DNA of 64,000 bases from positions 30,430 to 94,429 of the forward strand of contig UQYV01000006.1 in assembly GCA_900545245.1 (NCBI GenBank). Direction: 5' to 3'. Each line of letters starts with the position of its first letter. The stretch's first letter is position 1. This stretch comes from an uncultured Bacteroidales bacterium. Lineage in GTDB: Bacteria; Bacteroidota; Bacteroidia; Bacteroidales; UBA932. The notes beneath the pieces are model-generated. The model had not been told where the DNA came from, did not search any database, and saw only the letters and a program-made list of their open reading frames with translations. This document shows, one piece after another, positions 44,051 through 53,392 of the stretch. A program made the translations under genes and the position numbers.

Positions 44051-44087
44051 TGCCGTGATGCGGTCTCGGAATCACGGCAGTGTCTTT
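44051..44087 (+). terminator. Rho-independent terminator after the first GH31 gene
   Basis: TGCCGTGAT (44051-44059) and ATCACGGCA (44071-44079) form a perfect 9-bp stem around an 11-base loop, followed by GTGTCTTT. It separates the GH31 gene from the next sigma gene, whose ATG is 16 bases away. Confidence 0.75.
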
Positions 44088-44094
44088 AAACTAT

Positions 44095-44634
44095 ATGCTC
44101 TATAACGAAAAAGACATATTGGAACGTATCAGCGAGGGTGAAGAGCCTGCGTTCAGGGAGTTGTTTTCATGGTACTACCCGAAAGTCCGCGTATTCCTCA
44201 CGGAAATTCTGAAGGACAGGGAAGTCGCCGAGGATATAGCTCAGGATGTTTTTGCCAGAGTCTGGCTATTGAGGAGCACAATTCCGGAAATCCGTTCCTT
44301 TGGTTCTTATCTCTATGCGATGACTCGCAACTCGGCTCTTCTTTACCTTAAAAAGCACCGTCCTTCCGTGACGATAGAAGACTTTGATTTTGCCGTGGAC
44401 CAGAGCGTGGATTCTCATTTGGCTGCAGAAGAGAAGGCCGAGAGGATACGTGAAGTTGTCGGGAATATGCCGGAACGCCGAAGGCGTGTATTTACTCTTA
44501 GCCGCGATGAGGGCAAGTCAAACGACGAGATTGCGGAAATTCTCGGGATAAAGAAAAAGACTGTAGAAAACCTTATGAACGCGGCGCTCAAGGACATCCG
44601 GCGCGTCCTGTGCCTGATGGTATTTTTCATTTAG
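44095..44634 (+). CDS. ECF RNA polymerase sigma factor (FecI-like)
   Basis: The ATG at 44095 (MLYNEKDILERI) is taken as start because a GTG at 44080 lies at the terminator stem; 179 residues result. Region 2 is 'DREVAEDIAQDVFARVWLLR' (about 42-61) and region 4 is 'DEGKSNDEIAEILGIKKKTV' (about 137-156), ending with a hydrophobic C-terminus. It is expected to direct transcription of the susCD locus to its right and to be held by the FecR encoded at 46495. An alpha-galactosidase gene lies between sigma factor and anti-sigma factor, an unusual insertion in this module. Confidence 0.9.
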   Translation: MLYNEKDILERISEGEEPAFRELFSWYYPKVRVFLTEILKDREVAEDIAQDVFARVWLLRSTIPEIRSFGSYLYAMTRNSALLYLKKHRPSVTIEDFDFAVDQSVDSHLAAEEKAERIREVVGNMPERRRRVFTLSRDEGKSNDEIAEILGIKKKTVENLMNAALKDIRRVLCLMVFFI

Positions 44635-44671
44635 GAAACCTTCAAAAAATAACCTGCATCATTTTTCCCAT

Positions 44672-44713
44672 TCTTTTCGGTCTATATTCCTTTTCTCATC
44701 AGTCGTGTACGTC
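44672..44713. repeat. 42-bp dispersed intergenic element, copy 2
   Basis: This is the second copy of the element at 8074-8115 (35 of 42 identical). On the minus strand it lies within a 25-codon open frame (44736 down to 44659) starting M-N-M-Y-S-E-V-W and containing T-D-E-K-R-N-I-D-R-K-E-W. The frame is antisense to the sigma-GH27 unit. Whether it is translated is unknown. Confidence 0.55.
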
Positions 44714-44864
44714 CAAACTTCTGAATACATATTCATATCCACCGAAGATATTAAAAAAATCATAATCTCCGATGGGTGCGACGACGATTTTTACACTCAT
44801 ATTGTAATAAAGTCGTCATTATATGCGCATACGATTAAATCCACATTTTTGTAACATACGGAAA

Positions 44865-46493
44865 ATGAAAGGGATATATCCCTTTTTTCTTATTCTCGCG
44901 ATCATCGTCTCGTGTACCGAAGGAAAGAACAATGCCGTGAAGCCGCCCCTGATGGGCTGGAGCTCATGGAACGCATATACCGTCAACATCTCCGACTCGC
45001 TCATAAGACATCAGGCGGACCTCCTCGTCGAACGGGGGCTCAAGGACGCCGGCTACACAAATGTGAACATCGATGACGGATTCTTCGGCTACCGCGACCA
45101 GCGCGGCTACATGATTCCGCATCCGGTGAGATTTCCGGGAGGCTCAGAGCAGATGCGCTCGCTCTCGGACTACATCCATTCCCTCGGGTTCAAGGCCGGA
45201 ATCTACTCCGACGCCGGGGACAACACCTGCGGGGCGCTCTCGAAAAATCTCAGAGATACCAGCGGGATTGGCGCCGGATTATGGATGCACGACGTGCAGG
45301 ACGCGGACCAGTACTTCAACAACTGGAACTTCGACTTCATCAAGATTGACTACTGCGGGGGCTTTCACCTCCACCTCGACGAACAGGAACGCTACGAAAG
45401 GATTCGTCATGTGATTGACAGCGTGGCCGGGAGGCATATCGACATCAACATCTGCCGATGGGACTTTCCCGGGACATGGGCCGAGAAGATTGCCGACTCC
45501 TGGAGAATGTCCGGGGACATCCGTCCCGTGTGGTCGTCGGTGGCATCCATCGTGAAGAGAAACCTCTACCTTTCGGCCTATGCGCGTGAGGGGCACTACA
45601 ACGACATGGACATGCTCGCCCTGGGCTACAGCATAAAGCCGTCGCCGTTTTTCTGGGAGAAAGGGCTGGGACTGAGCTATGCCGAAGAGGAGGCTCATTT
45701 CGGGATGTGGTGCATAATGAGCTCACCGCTGCTTCTGGGCTGCGACATCGAGTACATTCCGGAGGAGACGATGCGGATAATCACCAACCCGGAGCTGATT
45801 GCCGTGAACCAGGACCCGCTCGGGCTTCAGGCCCATGTGGTTCAGCACGAGGGAGATACCTATGTCTTTGCGAAGGACGTCCTGCGGCGCCACGGCCGGG
45901 AAAGAGCCGTCGCCCTCTATAATCCTTCGGACACGGCCGCATCGTTCAGCGTGCCTGCACAGGTGCTGGAGTTCGACGGCAAGATGAAGCTGCGCGACCT
46001 CAACCTGCGCTCAGACCTTGCTTCCTGCGATGTCATAGAAATGACGCTGCCGCCTCATACGGCAAAGATTCTCAAGGCTGCGGGCAAACGCATTGAGCCT
46101 GCGCTGTATGAGGGCGAGTGGGGATACTGCCCCGATTTCACGGACATACGCGGAACCGGTGTGAAATATGTCCCTGTCGAGGGGGCTTCCGGACGGGCTG
46201 TGGCGACGAACCTCGGCGGCTCCGGAACTAACTGGCTTGAGTGGGGCGATGTGTTCAGCCGCCGTGGAGGAAAGTATGGCCTGGCAGTTCTCGTCTCCTC
46301 ACCTGAGGCGTTTGACTTTGACCTGACGGTGAACGGAAAGACGCATCACGCGACGGTTGAGGCGACGGACTCCGCATTCGTGGAGATTCCGTTCGACGTG
46401 GAGCTTCGCAGGGGAGAGAATGAGGTCCGTATATCCGGCGTGACGTCACCGAAGGCGGCATTTGACTGCATAAGAATGGCAAGAAAAAAGTGA
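44865..46493 (+). CDS. GH27 alpha-galactosidase, lipoprotein
   Basis: The ATG at 44865 gives a compact lipoprotein signal (MKGIYPFFLILAII, lipobox IVSC) and 542 residues; the ATG at 44823 only adds a polar extension. GH27 motifs are clear: M-G-W-S-S-W-N near the start, 'NIDDGFFGYRD', 'AGIYSDAGDNTC', nucleophile F-I-K-I-D-Y-C-G-G (Asp about 162) and acid/base S-G-D-I (Asp about 218). A C-terminal carbohydrate-binding-like beta domain occupies about 410-542. It removes terminal alpha-galactose from oligosaccharides; GalK (25501) could use the product. It ends one base before the fecR start, so it is co-transcribed with the regulator genes. Confidence 0.93.
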   Translation: MKGIYPFFLILAIIVSCTEGKNNAVKPPLMGWSSWNAYTVNISDSLIRHQADLLVERGLKDAGYTNVNIDDGFFGYRDQRGYMIPHPVRFPGGSEQMRSLSDYIHSLGFKAGIYSDAGDNTCGALSKNLRDTSGIGAGLWMHDVQDADQYFNNWNFDFIKIDYCGGFHLHLDEQERYERIRHVIDSVAGRHIDINICRWDFPGTWAEKIADSWRMSGDIRPVWSSVASIVKRNLYLSAYAREGHYNDMDMLALGYSIKPSPFFWEKGLGLSYAEEEAHFGMWCIMSSPLLLGCDIEYIPEETMRIITNPELIAVNQDPLGLQAHVVQHEGDTYVFAKDVLRRHGRERAVALYNPSDTAASFSVPAQVLEFDGKMKLRDLNLRSDLASCDVIEMTLPPHTAKILKAAGKRIEPALYEGEWGYCPDFTDIRGTGVKYVPVEGASGRAVATNLGGSGTNWLEWGDVFSRRGGKYGLAVLVSSPEAFDFDLTVNGKTHHATVEATDSAFVEIPFDVELRRGENEVRISGVTSPKAAFDCIRMARKK

Positions 46494-46494
46494 T

Positions 46495-47379
46495 ATGAGG
46501 AATATGAAAGACATTTTCATCGGGTGGGACGCGATTGACGGCTCGTCTGTAACACAGGAGGAAATAGACACGGCGTTTGCGCGGACAAAGAAACGCGCGG
46601 CACGGCTGGAGAAAGAGGCCGGACTGCGCAGAAACGGTCTTTGGCGCGTGGTGGCGGCGGTTTCCGCCGTGGCTGCGGCTGTCGCGCTCGGTGTCTTTGC
46701 GGGGATGCGCATCTCCGCTCCGGAGGAAGCCCCCGGACAGTTCGAGATTGTCGCCGACTGCGGGCAAAGGAGCGATGTGCTGCTTCCGGACGGCAGTCGG
46801 ATAAGACTTAATTCTGCAAGTCGCGTCTCATATTCAACTGAATACGGAAAAACGAACAGGGACATATCCCTCGATGGCGAGGCCTTCTTTGAAGTGGCGA
46901 AGAACGCCGAGCTTCCGTTTGTCGTCAGCACCGGGAACATCAGCGTAGAGGCTCTCGGAACGAAGTTCAATGTCCGTTCCTATAGGGATGGCGACGAGAC
47001 AGTCACGCTCGTTGAGGGCAAGGTCCTTACAACGGATGGAGAGAGCGAAGCTGTGCTATTGCCGCATCAGTGCGTCTCGTTCGACAAGGCAGTTGGGAAA
47101 CTCGGACAGCCGAAGTCGACGGACGTCTCTTCTGAAGTGCCGTGGTTGTGCAATGAGGTTGCGTTCAACGACGACAGCCTAACCGAGGTCGCCGCCGAGT
47201 TGGCGCGCCTCTACGGCGTGCGGGTGGTCTTTGTGGACGAGGACATAAGGGACTTCCGCTACACCGGTGTGATTCCCAATACATCGCTCAATGCGATTCT
47301 CGGGATAATCACCGAGACCTCCCCAGTGTCATGGACAATAGAAGGGAGTATAGTGAAACTTTCAGGACGTGACCGGTAG
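46495..47379 (+). CDS. FecR-family anti-sigma factor
   Basis: 294 residues. A short cytoplasmic part (1-48) precedes a transmembrane helix (about 50-70; VVAAVSAVAAAVALGVFAG). The FecR domain (about 85-180) has 'VLLPDGSRIRLNSASRVSYS' and 'VEALGTKFNVRSY', and the C-terminal DUF4974-like domain (about 215-290) has 'EVAFNDDSLTEVAAELARLY'. It should sequester the sigma factor encoded at 44095 and be released by the STN domain of the SusC encoded next. Its start is one base after the GH27 stop (TGATATG), indicating coupled translation. The cytoplasmic part is shorter than in the other FecR of this window (about 70). Confidence 0.92.
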   Translation: MRNMKDIFIGWDAIDGSSVTQEEIDTAFARTKKRAARLEKEAGLRRNGLWRVVAAVSAVAAAVALGVFAGMRISAPEEAPGQFEIVADCGQRSDVLLPDGSRIRLNSASRVSYSTEYGKTNRDISLDGEAFFEVAKNAELPFVVSTGNISVEALGTKFNVRSYRDGDETVTLVEGKVLTTDGESEAVLLPHQCVSFDKAVGKLGQPKSTDVSSEVPWLCNEVAFNDDSLTEVAAELARLYGVRVVFVDEDIRDFRYTGVIPNTSLNAILGIITETSPVSWTIEGSIVKLSGRDR

Positions 47380-47429
47380 CATGCCTGGAAAGCCTGACAC
47401 AATAATACAAATAATAACCAAACAAAGCG

Positions 47430-50400
47430 ATGCACCACAGATTAATGAAATGGGTATTGGCAATACTCGTCGCGACGGCTTTCGCCGTGCCGTCGTGGGG
47501 ACAACAAATTACTGTTTCTGTGAAGAATAGCCCTCTTTCAGAGGTCCTTTCTGTCGTTGAGAAACAGGGCGACTTCAAATTCTTCTATAGCAGTGCACTT
47601 CCTGATTTGGACAGGAAAGTCAGCATTGACGTACAGGACAAGCCATTGAAGGCCGTTCTCGATGTGCTTTTTTCAGGAACTGCGATTTCATACGAAATCA
47701 AGAATCCGAAACTCGTAGTGCTTTCTCCGCGTCTGCGTAAGGAGGAGGCTCCGAAGACTCAGGAAAGGAAAGTAAGTGGAGCGGTTATCGATTCGGACGG
47801 AGTTCCGGTTATAGCCATGAGTGTGCTTGAGGAAGGTACGTCCAATGGCACGATGACCGACGCGGACGGAAAATATACAATAACGCTGATTGGAAAAGAT
47901 CCCTCGCTGCGTTACGAGGCTCTGGGCTACAAGGTTGTGACAGAGAAAGTTGCCGGACGTGCCGTTATTGATATCACCACCGAGGTTGAGGCCATCGCCC
48001 TTGACGCAGTCGTCGCAATAGGTTACGGAACTGCGAAAAAGCGCGACCTCACCACTGCAATCTCTACCGTCTCCACCGATGATATGAAGACACGTCCGAT
48101 TACCGACGCAGCCGGCTTCATCCAGGGAAAGGTTGCTGGAGTCACGGCACAACAGACAAGCGGACTCCCTGGCAGCGGAATGACTATCCGCGTGCGTGGT
48201 GCCTCTTCCATCGCCTCCAGCAATGATCCTCTCTATGTCGTTGATGGCGTGCCTGTCGGAGAGGGAAGCTACGCGATTGCCTACCTGTCTCCTTCCGACA
48301 TTGAATCCATGCAGATTCTCAAGGACGCCTCCTCTGCAGCGATTTACGGTTCGCGTGCCGCCAATGGAGTCGTGCTGATTACTACAAAGGGTGGAAAGGC
48401 CGGCAAAGGAACGCAGATTTCCTTCAACTCATACGTTGGACTCACGGCAGTGGCCCGCACCTTCGATGTTCTGAACCATGAACAGTATAAGGAACTTCTT
48501 GTGGATGAGGGACTTCAATCAATAGTTGAGGAAATGCCATACGGACTGAAGGACGAGACCGACTGGATAAAAGAGACCTATAGGAACGGTCTTGCGCAGA
48601 ACTATCAACTTTCAGTCTCCAACGCGACTGACAAGGCGAAGTACTATGCCAGCGCAGGCTACTCTGACGAGACTGGTGTCATTCGTTCCACCTATAGCCG
48701 CCGTTTCAACATGAAGGTCAATACCGAGTGGAAGCTTTTTGACTGGCTTCGCTTCGGCACCGACATCGCCTATTCCAATGGACGTTCAAATGGAGTGAAC
48801 ACCGGAATGGGCGCGAATAATGGAGGCGTGGTCATCTCCGCGCTCTGTACCCCGACCTACGCCAAGGTCTGGGACGAGGCCAACCCCGAGTATTATTGGA
48901 CGAATTTCTATGGTCTGAGCGGACTCAACTCTCCGGTCGAGAACATAGCACGGACGCAGAACAATTTCTCTTCATACGATCGTCTCATCGCCTCTGGGGC
49001 GCTGACCGTTGATATCGTGAAGGGGCTTCGCTTCAAATCAACGGTCTCAATGGATCGCCGCTGGGGTCATGGTTACACCTATCTTGACCCGGTCAGCACC
49101 GTGTTCGGACGTAAGGCCCATGGTTCAGTGACTGACACCCGCAACGACGACAGGAGGATGATCTATGACAATATCCTGACCTACAACGGTCTCTGGGGAG
49201 GGCACAGCCTTGAGGCCATGGTCGGAACTTCCGCTACAACTTCAGACTATCAGGCACTCACCGCAGGCAAGAACTATCTGATGTCAGACCACAGCGTCTT
49301 CGGCCTCAATGCTGGCAACAAGCCGGGTTCAATTGGACAGAACTGGTCGAAGTGGTCTATCATGTCCTACCTCGGCCGAATCTCCTACAATTACTCCAGC
49401 CGTTACTACATCACCGCCAACTTCCGCGCAGACGGCTCCAGCAAGCTCGCTCCGGGGCACAAATGGGGATTCTTTCCATCGGTTTCTGCGGCGTGGCGAA
49501 TCAGTGGGGAACCATGGATGGAAGGTGTCTCATGGCTTGACGACTTAAAGCTACGTGCAGGATGGGGACAGCTCGGCAATCAGGCCGGCCTCGCAGATTA
49601 TGCATGGGTGGAGAAATATGGCATCACCTATTACGACTACACCAAGCCTGAATATGCCACGGCCGTGCCTACCATCGGCAACCTCAGTGCCATGGGCAAC
49701 ACCGACCTGACATGGGAAACCACCAACCAAGCGAATGTCGGAATAGACTTCTCTATGTTCGGAGGCCGCCTGAATCTCACGATGGATGGTTACTATAAAT
49801 ACACCACCGATCTTCTTCTCAATGTTCCGCTTCCTTCCACAGCTAAGGTAGGCAGCATCTACCGCAATGAGGGAGAAATGTCCAATTGGGGAATAGAATT
49901 CTCCCTGAACTCCGTGAACATCGACAGGAACAACTTCCGTTGGAACACAGACTTCAATATTTCTATGAACCGCAACAGGCTTGAAAGTCTCCGTCTCCAG
50001 AAGATATACTATTTCGCCGGCACCTCTGACCAGCAGGGACGGGAGTCCGTAATCAGAATGGAGGAAGGGCATCCGCTCTCGCAGTTCTACGGATATGTTT
50101 CCAGAGGCGTAGATTCACAGACGGGAAACATAGTCTATGAGGATAGGAATAATGACGGGCGCATAACCGATGCGGACAAGATATTATGGATAGGTGATGC
50201 GAATCCGGACTTCACTTTCGGTCTCACCAACACCCTGACCTGGAAGGGGCTCAGCCTCTCTTTCCTTATCACCGGTTCTGTGGGTAACGACATCTACAAT
50301 GCCTCACGTGTCGAGCTTGTCAGCATGAACAACGGATATAACCAGATTACTGATGTTTTGCGGCGTTGGCGCAGTCCTGGTGATGTCACCGATATGCCGA

Positions 50401-50693
50401 AGGCCGGCGGAACGGACAATCTCAAGGTGTCCTCACGTTTCGTGGAGGACGGTTCTTATGTGAAACTCAAGAACATAACCCTTTCATACGACATACGTCA
50501 CCCTGCCCTCAAGAAAGCCCATATCTCAAGCATACGACCATACATAACCTGCGGCAACGTGCTGACCCTCACCAAGTACAGCGGCTATGACCCTGAAGTC
50601 AGCGAATACACGGCCGCAACAAAGATGGGAGTCGATTGGGGATCATATCCGAATGTGAAGACATTCATTTTTGGACTGAATGTAGAATTCTAA
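47430..50693 (+). CDS. SusC-family TonB-dependent transporter with STN signalling domain
   Basis: 1087 residues. Signal peptide (to about 25, SWG-Q), STN domain (about 27-98; 'VSVKNSPLSEVLSVVEKQ'), carboxypeptidase-regulatory-like domain (about 113-190; 'GAVIDSDGVPVIAMSV'), plug ('NDPLYVVDGVPVGEGS', 'DASSAAIYGSRAANGVVLITTK') and a 22-strand barrel ending 'TFIFGLNVEF'. The STN domain links it to the FecR encoded 50 bases upstream. There is no homopolymeric G tract in its linker, unlike the other two susC genes here. It should import oligosaccharides prepared by the GH-A and GH5 enzymes encoded downstream. Confidence 0.95.
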   Translation: MHHRLMKWVLAILVATAFAVPSWGQQITVSVKNSPLSEVLSVVEKQGDFKFFYSSALPDLDRKVSIDVQDKPLKAVLDVLFSGTAISYEIKNPKLVVLSPRLRKEEAPKTQERKVSGAVIDSDGVPVIAMSVLEEGTSNGTMTDADGKYTITLIGKDPSLRYEALGYKVVTEKVAGRAVIDITTEVEAIALDAVVAIGYGTAKKRDLTTAISTVSTDDMKTRPITDAAGFIQGKVAGVTAQQTSGLPGSGMTIRVRGASSIASSNDPLYVVDGVPVGEGSYAIAYLSPSDIESMQILKDASSAAIYGSRAANGVVLITTKGGKAGKGTQISFNSYVGLTAVARTFDVLNHEQYKELLVDEGLQSIVEEMPYGLKDETDWIKETYRNGLAQNYQLSVSNATDKAKYYASAGYSDETGVIRSTYSRRFNMKVNTEWKLFDWLRFGTDIAYSNGRSNGVNTGMGANNGGVVISALCTPTYAKVWDEANPEYYWTNFYGLSGLNSPVENIARTQNNFSSYDRLIASGALTVDIVKGLRFKSTVSMDRRWGHGYTYLDPVSTVFGRKAHGSVTDTRNDDRRMIYDNILTYNGLWGGHSLEAMVGTSATTSDYQALTAGKNYLMSDHSVFGLNAGNKPGSIGQNWSKWSIMSYLGRISYNYSSRYYITANFRADGSSKLAPGHKWGFFPSVSAAWRISGEPWMEGVSWLDDLKLRAGWGQLGNQAGLADYAWVEKYGITYYDYTKPEYATAVPTIGNLSAMGNTDLTWETTNQANVGIDFSMFGGRLNLTMDGYYKYTTDLLLNVPLPSTAKVGSIYRNEGEMSNWGIEFSLNSVNIDRNNFRWNTDFNISMNRNRLESLRLQKIYYFAGTSDQQGRESVIRMEEGHPLSQFYGYVSRGVDSQTGNIVYEDRNNDGRITDADKILWIGDANPDFTFGLTNTLTWKGLSLSFLITGSVGNDIYNASRVELVSMNNGYNQITDVLRRWRSPGDVTDMPKAGGTDNLKVSSRFVEDGSYVKLKNITLSYDIRHPALKKAHISSIRPYITCGNVLTLTKYSGYDPEVSEYTAATKMGVDWGSYPNVKTFIFGLNVEF

Positions 50694-50710
50694 AAATGGG
50701 GAAAATGATT

Positions 50711-52219
50711 ATGAAGAATATATATCGCACATCTGTAATCGCAGCAATTGCTCTGCTGGCGCTTTCCTGCCAGCTCGACCTGATGCCGATCACAGAATAT
50801 GGAACGGAAAAGAAAGAAGAGGGCGGCAGCGAGAATCCCTATGAACTGCGAGCCGACATTGAGGGTCTGCGCAACGCAATGTACAATAGTTGGGTGCCGA
50901 CCATCACTTTTGTCGGAACGCTCTACTATCAGGTTATGTCAGAGTGTCGTCTCGACAACTCCTACAACGGGACGAACAACGCCAAGCTTCTTGACATCGA
51001 AGGCAACAAGATAAGTCCTTCCAATGAGGATGTGGCCGTCACGTGGACTCGCTATTTCCAGCAGGTGAGCAACGCTAACACCCTCATCAACTATGCAGAC
51101 TCCGTCTTTGTGAAGGATGAGTCATGGAACGATGAGCAGGAGAAGAACCTTTGGCAAGCCGAGGCATACTGTTTCCGCAGTTGGCTATGGCTTCAAGCGA
51201 CTTCCCTCTGGGGAGACATCCCGATGACAACGGTGGTGCCGCCTTCAATCACGACTGAGAATGTGGAAGAAGTCTATCCTCTCTATTATCCGGAAGCCAC
51301 GCCAGTCCTTGATATCTATCGCAAGATTATCAACGACCTTGAATTTGCTTGCCAGTACGCTCCTGACACCGATCCGACAAACAAGGCATTTTTTACCAAA
51401 GCATTTGCGCATGGTCTTTTGGCTCGTTTGTATGCCCGCGACACCGAACTTCGCGACTGGAGCAAAGTTGCCGATAACTGTGAGGCTCTGGAGAAGTGCG
51501 GCTATACGCTTTCTCCGAAATACGATGACCTCTGGGGATTCAACGAGACAGACGCCTTCAGGAATAACCCCGAGACCATCTTTGAGCTCCAAAGTACGAA
51601 AAGTTCCGGAGACCGACTGGCCTATATGTACTATTACGACCAGTACAGCAACCGAACGAACTTCGGATGGGCAAAGTACCTCACTCCTTCCCGCAACCTG
51701 CTCGCCGCCTTTGATAAGGCCGGTGACACAGAACGCCTGAATGCCTCAGTGAAATACGACCAGTGCACATGGTCGCTATACTATCCTTCAAGCAATTATC
51801 CGTTTGCCTATAAGGTCCGCACCAATGCCAGCAGCATAATCTTCATGCGCCTTGCCGAGATTTACCTGCTTCACGCTGAGGCTCTTGCAGCACAGGGAGA
51901 CCTCAAGGGCGCGACCGGCTATGTAAACAAGGTTCGCGAGCGCGTGCATCTGAAGAAAATCGATCAGCCGTCAGACTATGAGACAATGCTCGGTCTCATC
52001 CTAGACGAACGCCGTCTTGAACTCGCATTCGAGGGTTTCCGCTTTTTTGATGTGGCCCGCTACGGATGGGAGAAAGTAAAGGCCATACACGACGCGATGC
52101 CGGAAGAGGATTCATATTGGCAGGCCCGTCGTCCGTTCGAGAAGACAGACCTGCTTCTTCCTATTCCCCAGGGTGAGATTGACAAGAACCCGAACCTCAG
52201 GCAGAACGCCGGGTATTAA
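50711..52219 (+). CDS. SusD/RagB-family outer-membrane lipoprotein
   Basis: The ATG at 50711 (MKNIYRTSVIAAIALLALSC) gives a standard lipoprotein signal; in-frame ATGs at 50705 and 50696 are alternatives. About 502 residues. After the lipobox Cys the chain Q-L-D-L-M-P-I-T-E is SusD-like. TPR-like helices ('EAYCFRSWLWLQATSLWGDIPMT' region) and the C-terminal 'GLILDERRLELAFEGFRFFDVARYGW' and 'LLPIPQGEIDKNPNLRQNAGY' are hallmark SusD motifs of the classic carbohydrate-binding type. It pairs with the SusC encoded 17 bases upstream. Confidence 0.95.
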   Translation: MKNIYRTSVIAAIALLALSCQLDLMPITEYGTEKKEEGGSENPYELRADIEGLRNAMYNSWVPTITFVGTLYYQVMSECRLDNSYNGTNNAKLLDIEGNKISPSNEDVAVTWTRYFQQVSNANTLINYADSVFVKDESWNDEQEKNLWQAEAYCFRSWLWLQATSLWGDIPMTTVVPPSITTENVEEVYPLYYPEATPVLDIYRKIINDLEFACQYAPDTDPTNKAFFTKAFAHGLLARLYARDTELRDWSKVADNCEALEKCGYTLSPKYDDLWGFNETDAFRNNPETIFELQSTKSSGDRLAYMYYYDQYSNRTNFGWAKYLTPSRNLLAAFDKAGDTERLNASVKYDQCTWSLYYPSSNYPFAYKVRTNASSIIFMRLAEIYLLHAEALAAQGDLKGATGYVNKVRERVHLKKIDQPSDYETMLGLILDERRLELAFEGFRFFDVARYGWEKVKAIHDAMPEEDSYWQARRPFEKTDLLLPIPQGEIDKNPNLRQNAGY

Positions 52220-52241
52220 TGCTTATAAAAACCTAAAAACG

Positions 52242-52254
52242 CCTCAATTTGAGG
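52242..52254 (+). promoter_or_regulatory. Short palindrome between susD and the GH-A gene
   Basis: CCTCAATTTGAGG is a perfect 6+1+6 palindrome, 20 bases before the GH-A start codon. It may be an operator or a small processing hairpin that adjusts expression of the genes downstream of susCD. Nothing else is seen in the 54-base gap. Confidence 0.3.
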
Positions 52255-52273
52255 ATTATTCAGATAAATTGAA

Positions 52274-53383
52274 ATGAGAAAAGTTGTTTATATTGTTTCA
52301 TTAATTTTTGTGTTGGCCGCACTTCCCCTTTCGGCGAGGAAAGGGGAAGAAAGGTGGAGCCGGGAGAAGGCAGAGGAGTGGTATGCCGGGCAGGGCTGGA
52401 TCGTGGGATGTAACTATGTTCCCTCAACGGCGATAAACCAGATTGAGATGTGGCAGGAGAGCACTTTCGATCCACAGACCATCGACCGCGAACTCGGATA
52501 TGCCGAAGGGCTCGGATTTAACACCATCCGCGTGTTTCTCTCACATCTTGTCTATCTCGACGACCCCAAGGGATTCAAGTCTCGCTTCAGCCGGTTCCTT
52601 GACATCTGCGAGAGTCACGACATACGGGTTATTGTCTCATTCTGGACCAACGGCGGGAAATGCCTCGAACCGCATCTTGGAACGCAGCCGGAGAGTGTTC
52701 CTGGAGTGCACAACTCCGGATGGTGTATGGTTCCTGGGGCTGAATGGGTGAACGACCCATCGACATGGCCTGAGCTAGAAAAAATGGTCAAGGACATTCT
52801 GCACAGCTATAGGAAAGACAGCCGAGTGCTGATGTGGTGTCTCTACAACGAGCCGGAGCATCACCGCCGTGGGGTTACTGATTCCGTTCCCCTGCTTGAG
52901 GCGACCTTTCGTTGGGCGAGGGAAGTCAATCCGTCCCAACCGCTGACCGCACCGCTCTGGTCGTGGGTGGGCAACAATATCACTTCGCTTCCCGAGGTTT
53001 CTTTTATGCTGGAAAACAGCGACGTCATCACATTTCACGCCTACGACACTCCGGCATCGCTTGAGCGCTACATAAAGCAGCTCCTGCCTTACCGCAGACC
53101 GATGATCTGCACGGAGTTCCTTGCACGCGGGAAAATGAACTCGACATTCGAGGGTTCTTATCCGATATTCCGGAAATACAACGTCGGCGCGGTGAATTTC
53201 GGACTTGTCGCCGGCAAATGTAATTTCCACTATGACTGGAATAAGGTTGATGCCGATGGAAACTCTATTCCATGGACCGAGGAACCTGAGATATGGTTTC
53301 ACGACATATTCCGCCCCGATGGGACACCGTGGAGTGAGACGGAGGTTGAATATATACGTAACTTCATAAAAGACAATAAATAA
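52274..53383 (+). CDS. Clan GH-A glycoside hydrolase (GH5/cellulase-fold), secreted
   Basis: 369 residues with a signal peptide (to about 20, PLSA-R). The barrel starts with 'GWIVGCNYVPSTAINQIEMWQ' split as G-C-N-Y-V-P and I-E-M-W-Q. The acid/base is in L-Y-N-E-P-E (Glu about 193) and the nucleophile in I-C-T-E-F (Glu about 281), with 'FHAYDTP' supplying the His/Tyr near the active site. Both catalytic Glu are kept. Relatives are often annotated 1,4-beta-xylanase or mannanase-like, but the sequence does not fix the substrate. It follows susD in the same direction and precedes a lipoprotein gene by 9 bases. Confidence 0.85.
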   Translation: MRKVVYIVSLIFVLAALPLSARKGEERWSREKAEEWYAGQGWIVGCNYVPSTAINQIEMWQESTFDPQTIDRELGYAEGLGFNTIRVFLSHLVYLDDPKGFKSRFSRFLDICESHDIRVIVSFWTNGGKCLEPHLGTQPESVPGVHNSGWCMVPGAEWVNDPSTWPELEKMVKDILHSYRKDSRVLMWCLYNEPEHHRRGVTDSVPLLEATFRWAREVNPSQPLTAPLWSWVGNNITSLPEVSFMLENSDVITFHAYDTPASLERYIKQLLPYRRPMICTEFLARGKMNSTFEGSYPIFRKYNVGAVNFGLVAGKCNFHYDWNKVDADGNSIPWTEEPEIWFHDIFRPDGTPWSETEVEYIRNFIKDNK

Positions 53384-53392
53384 CACAGAACC

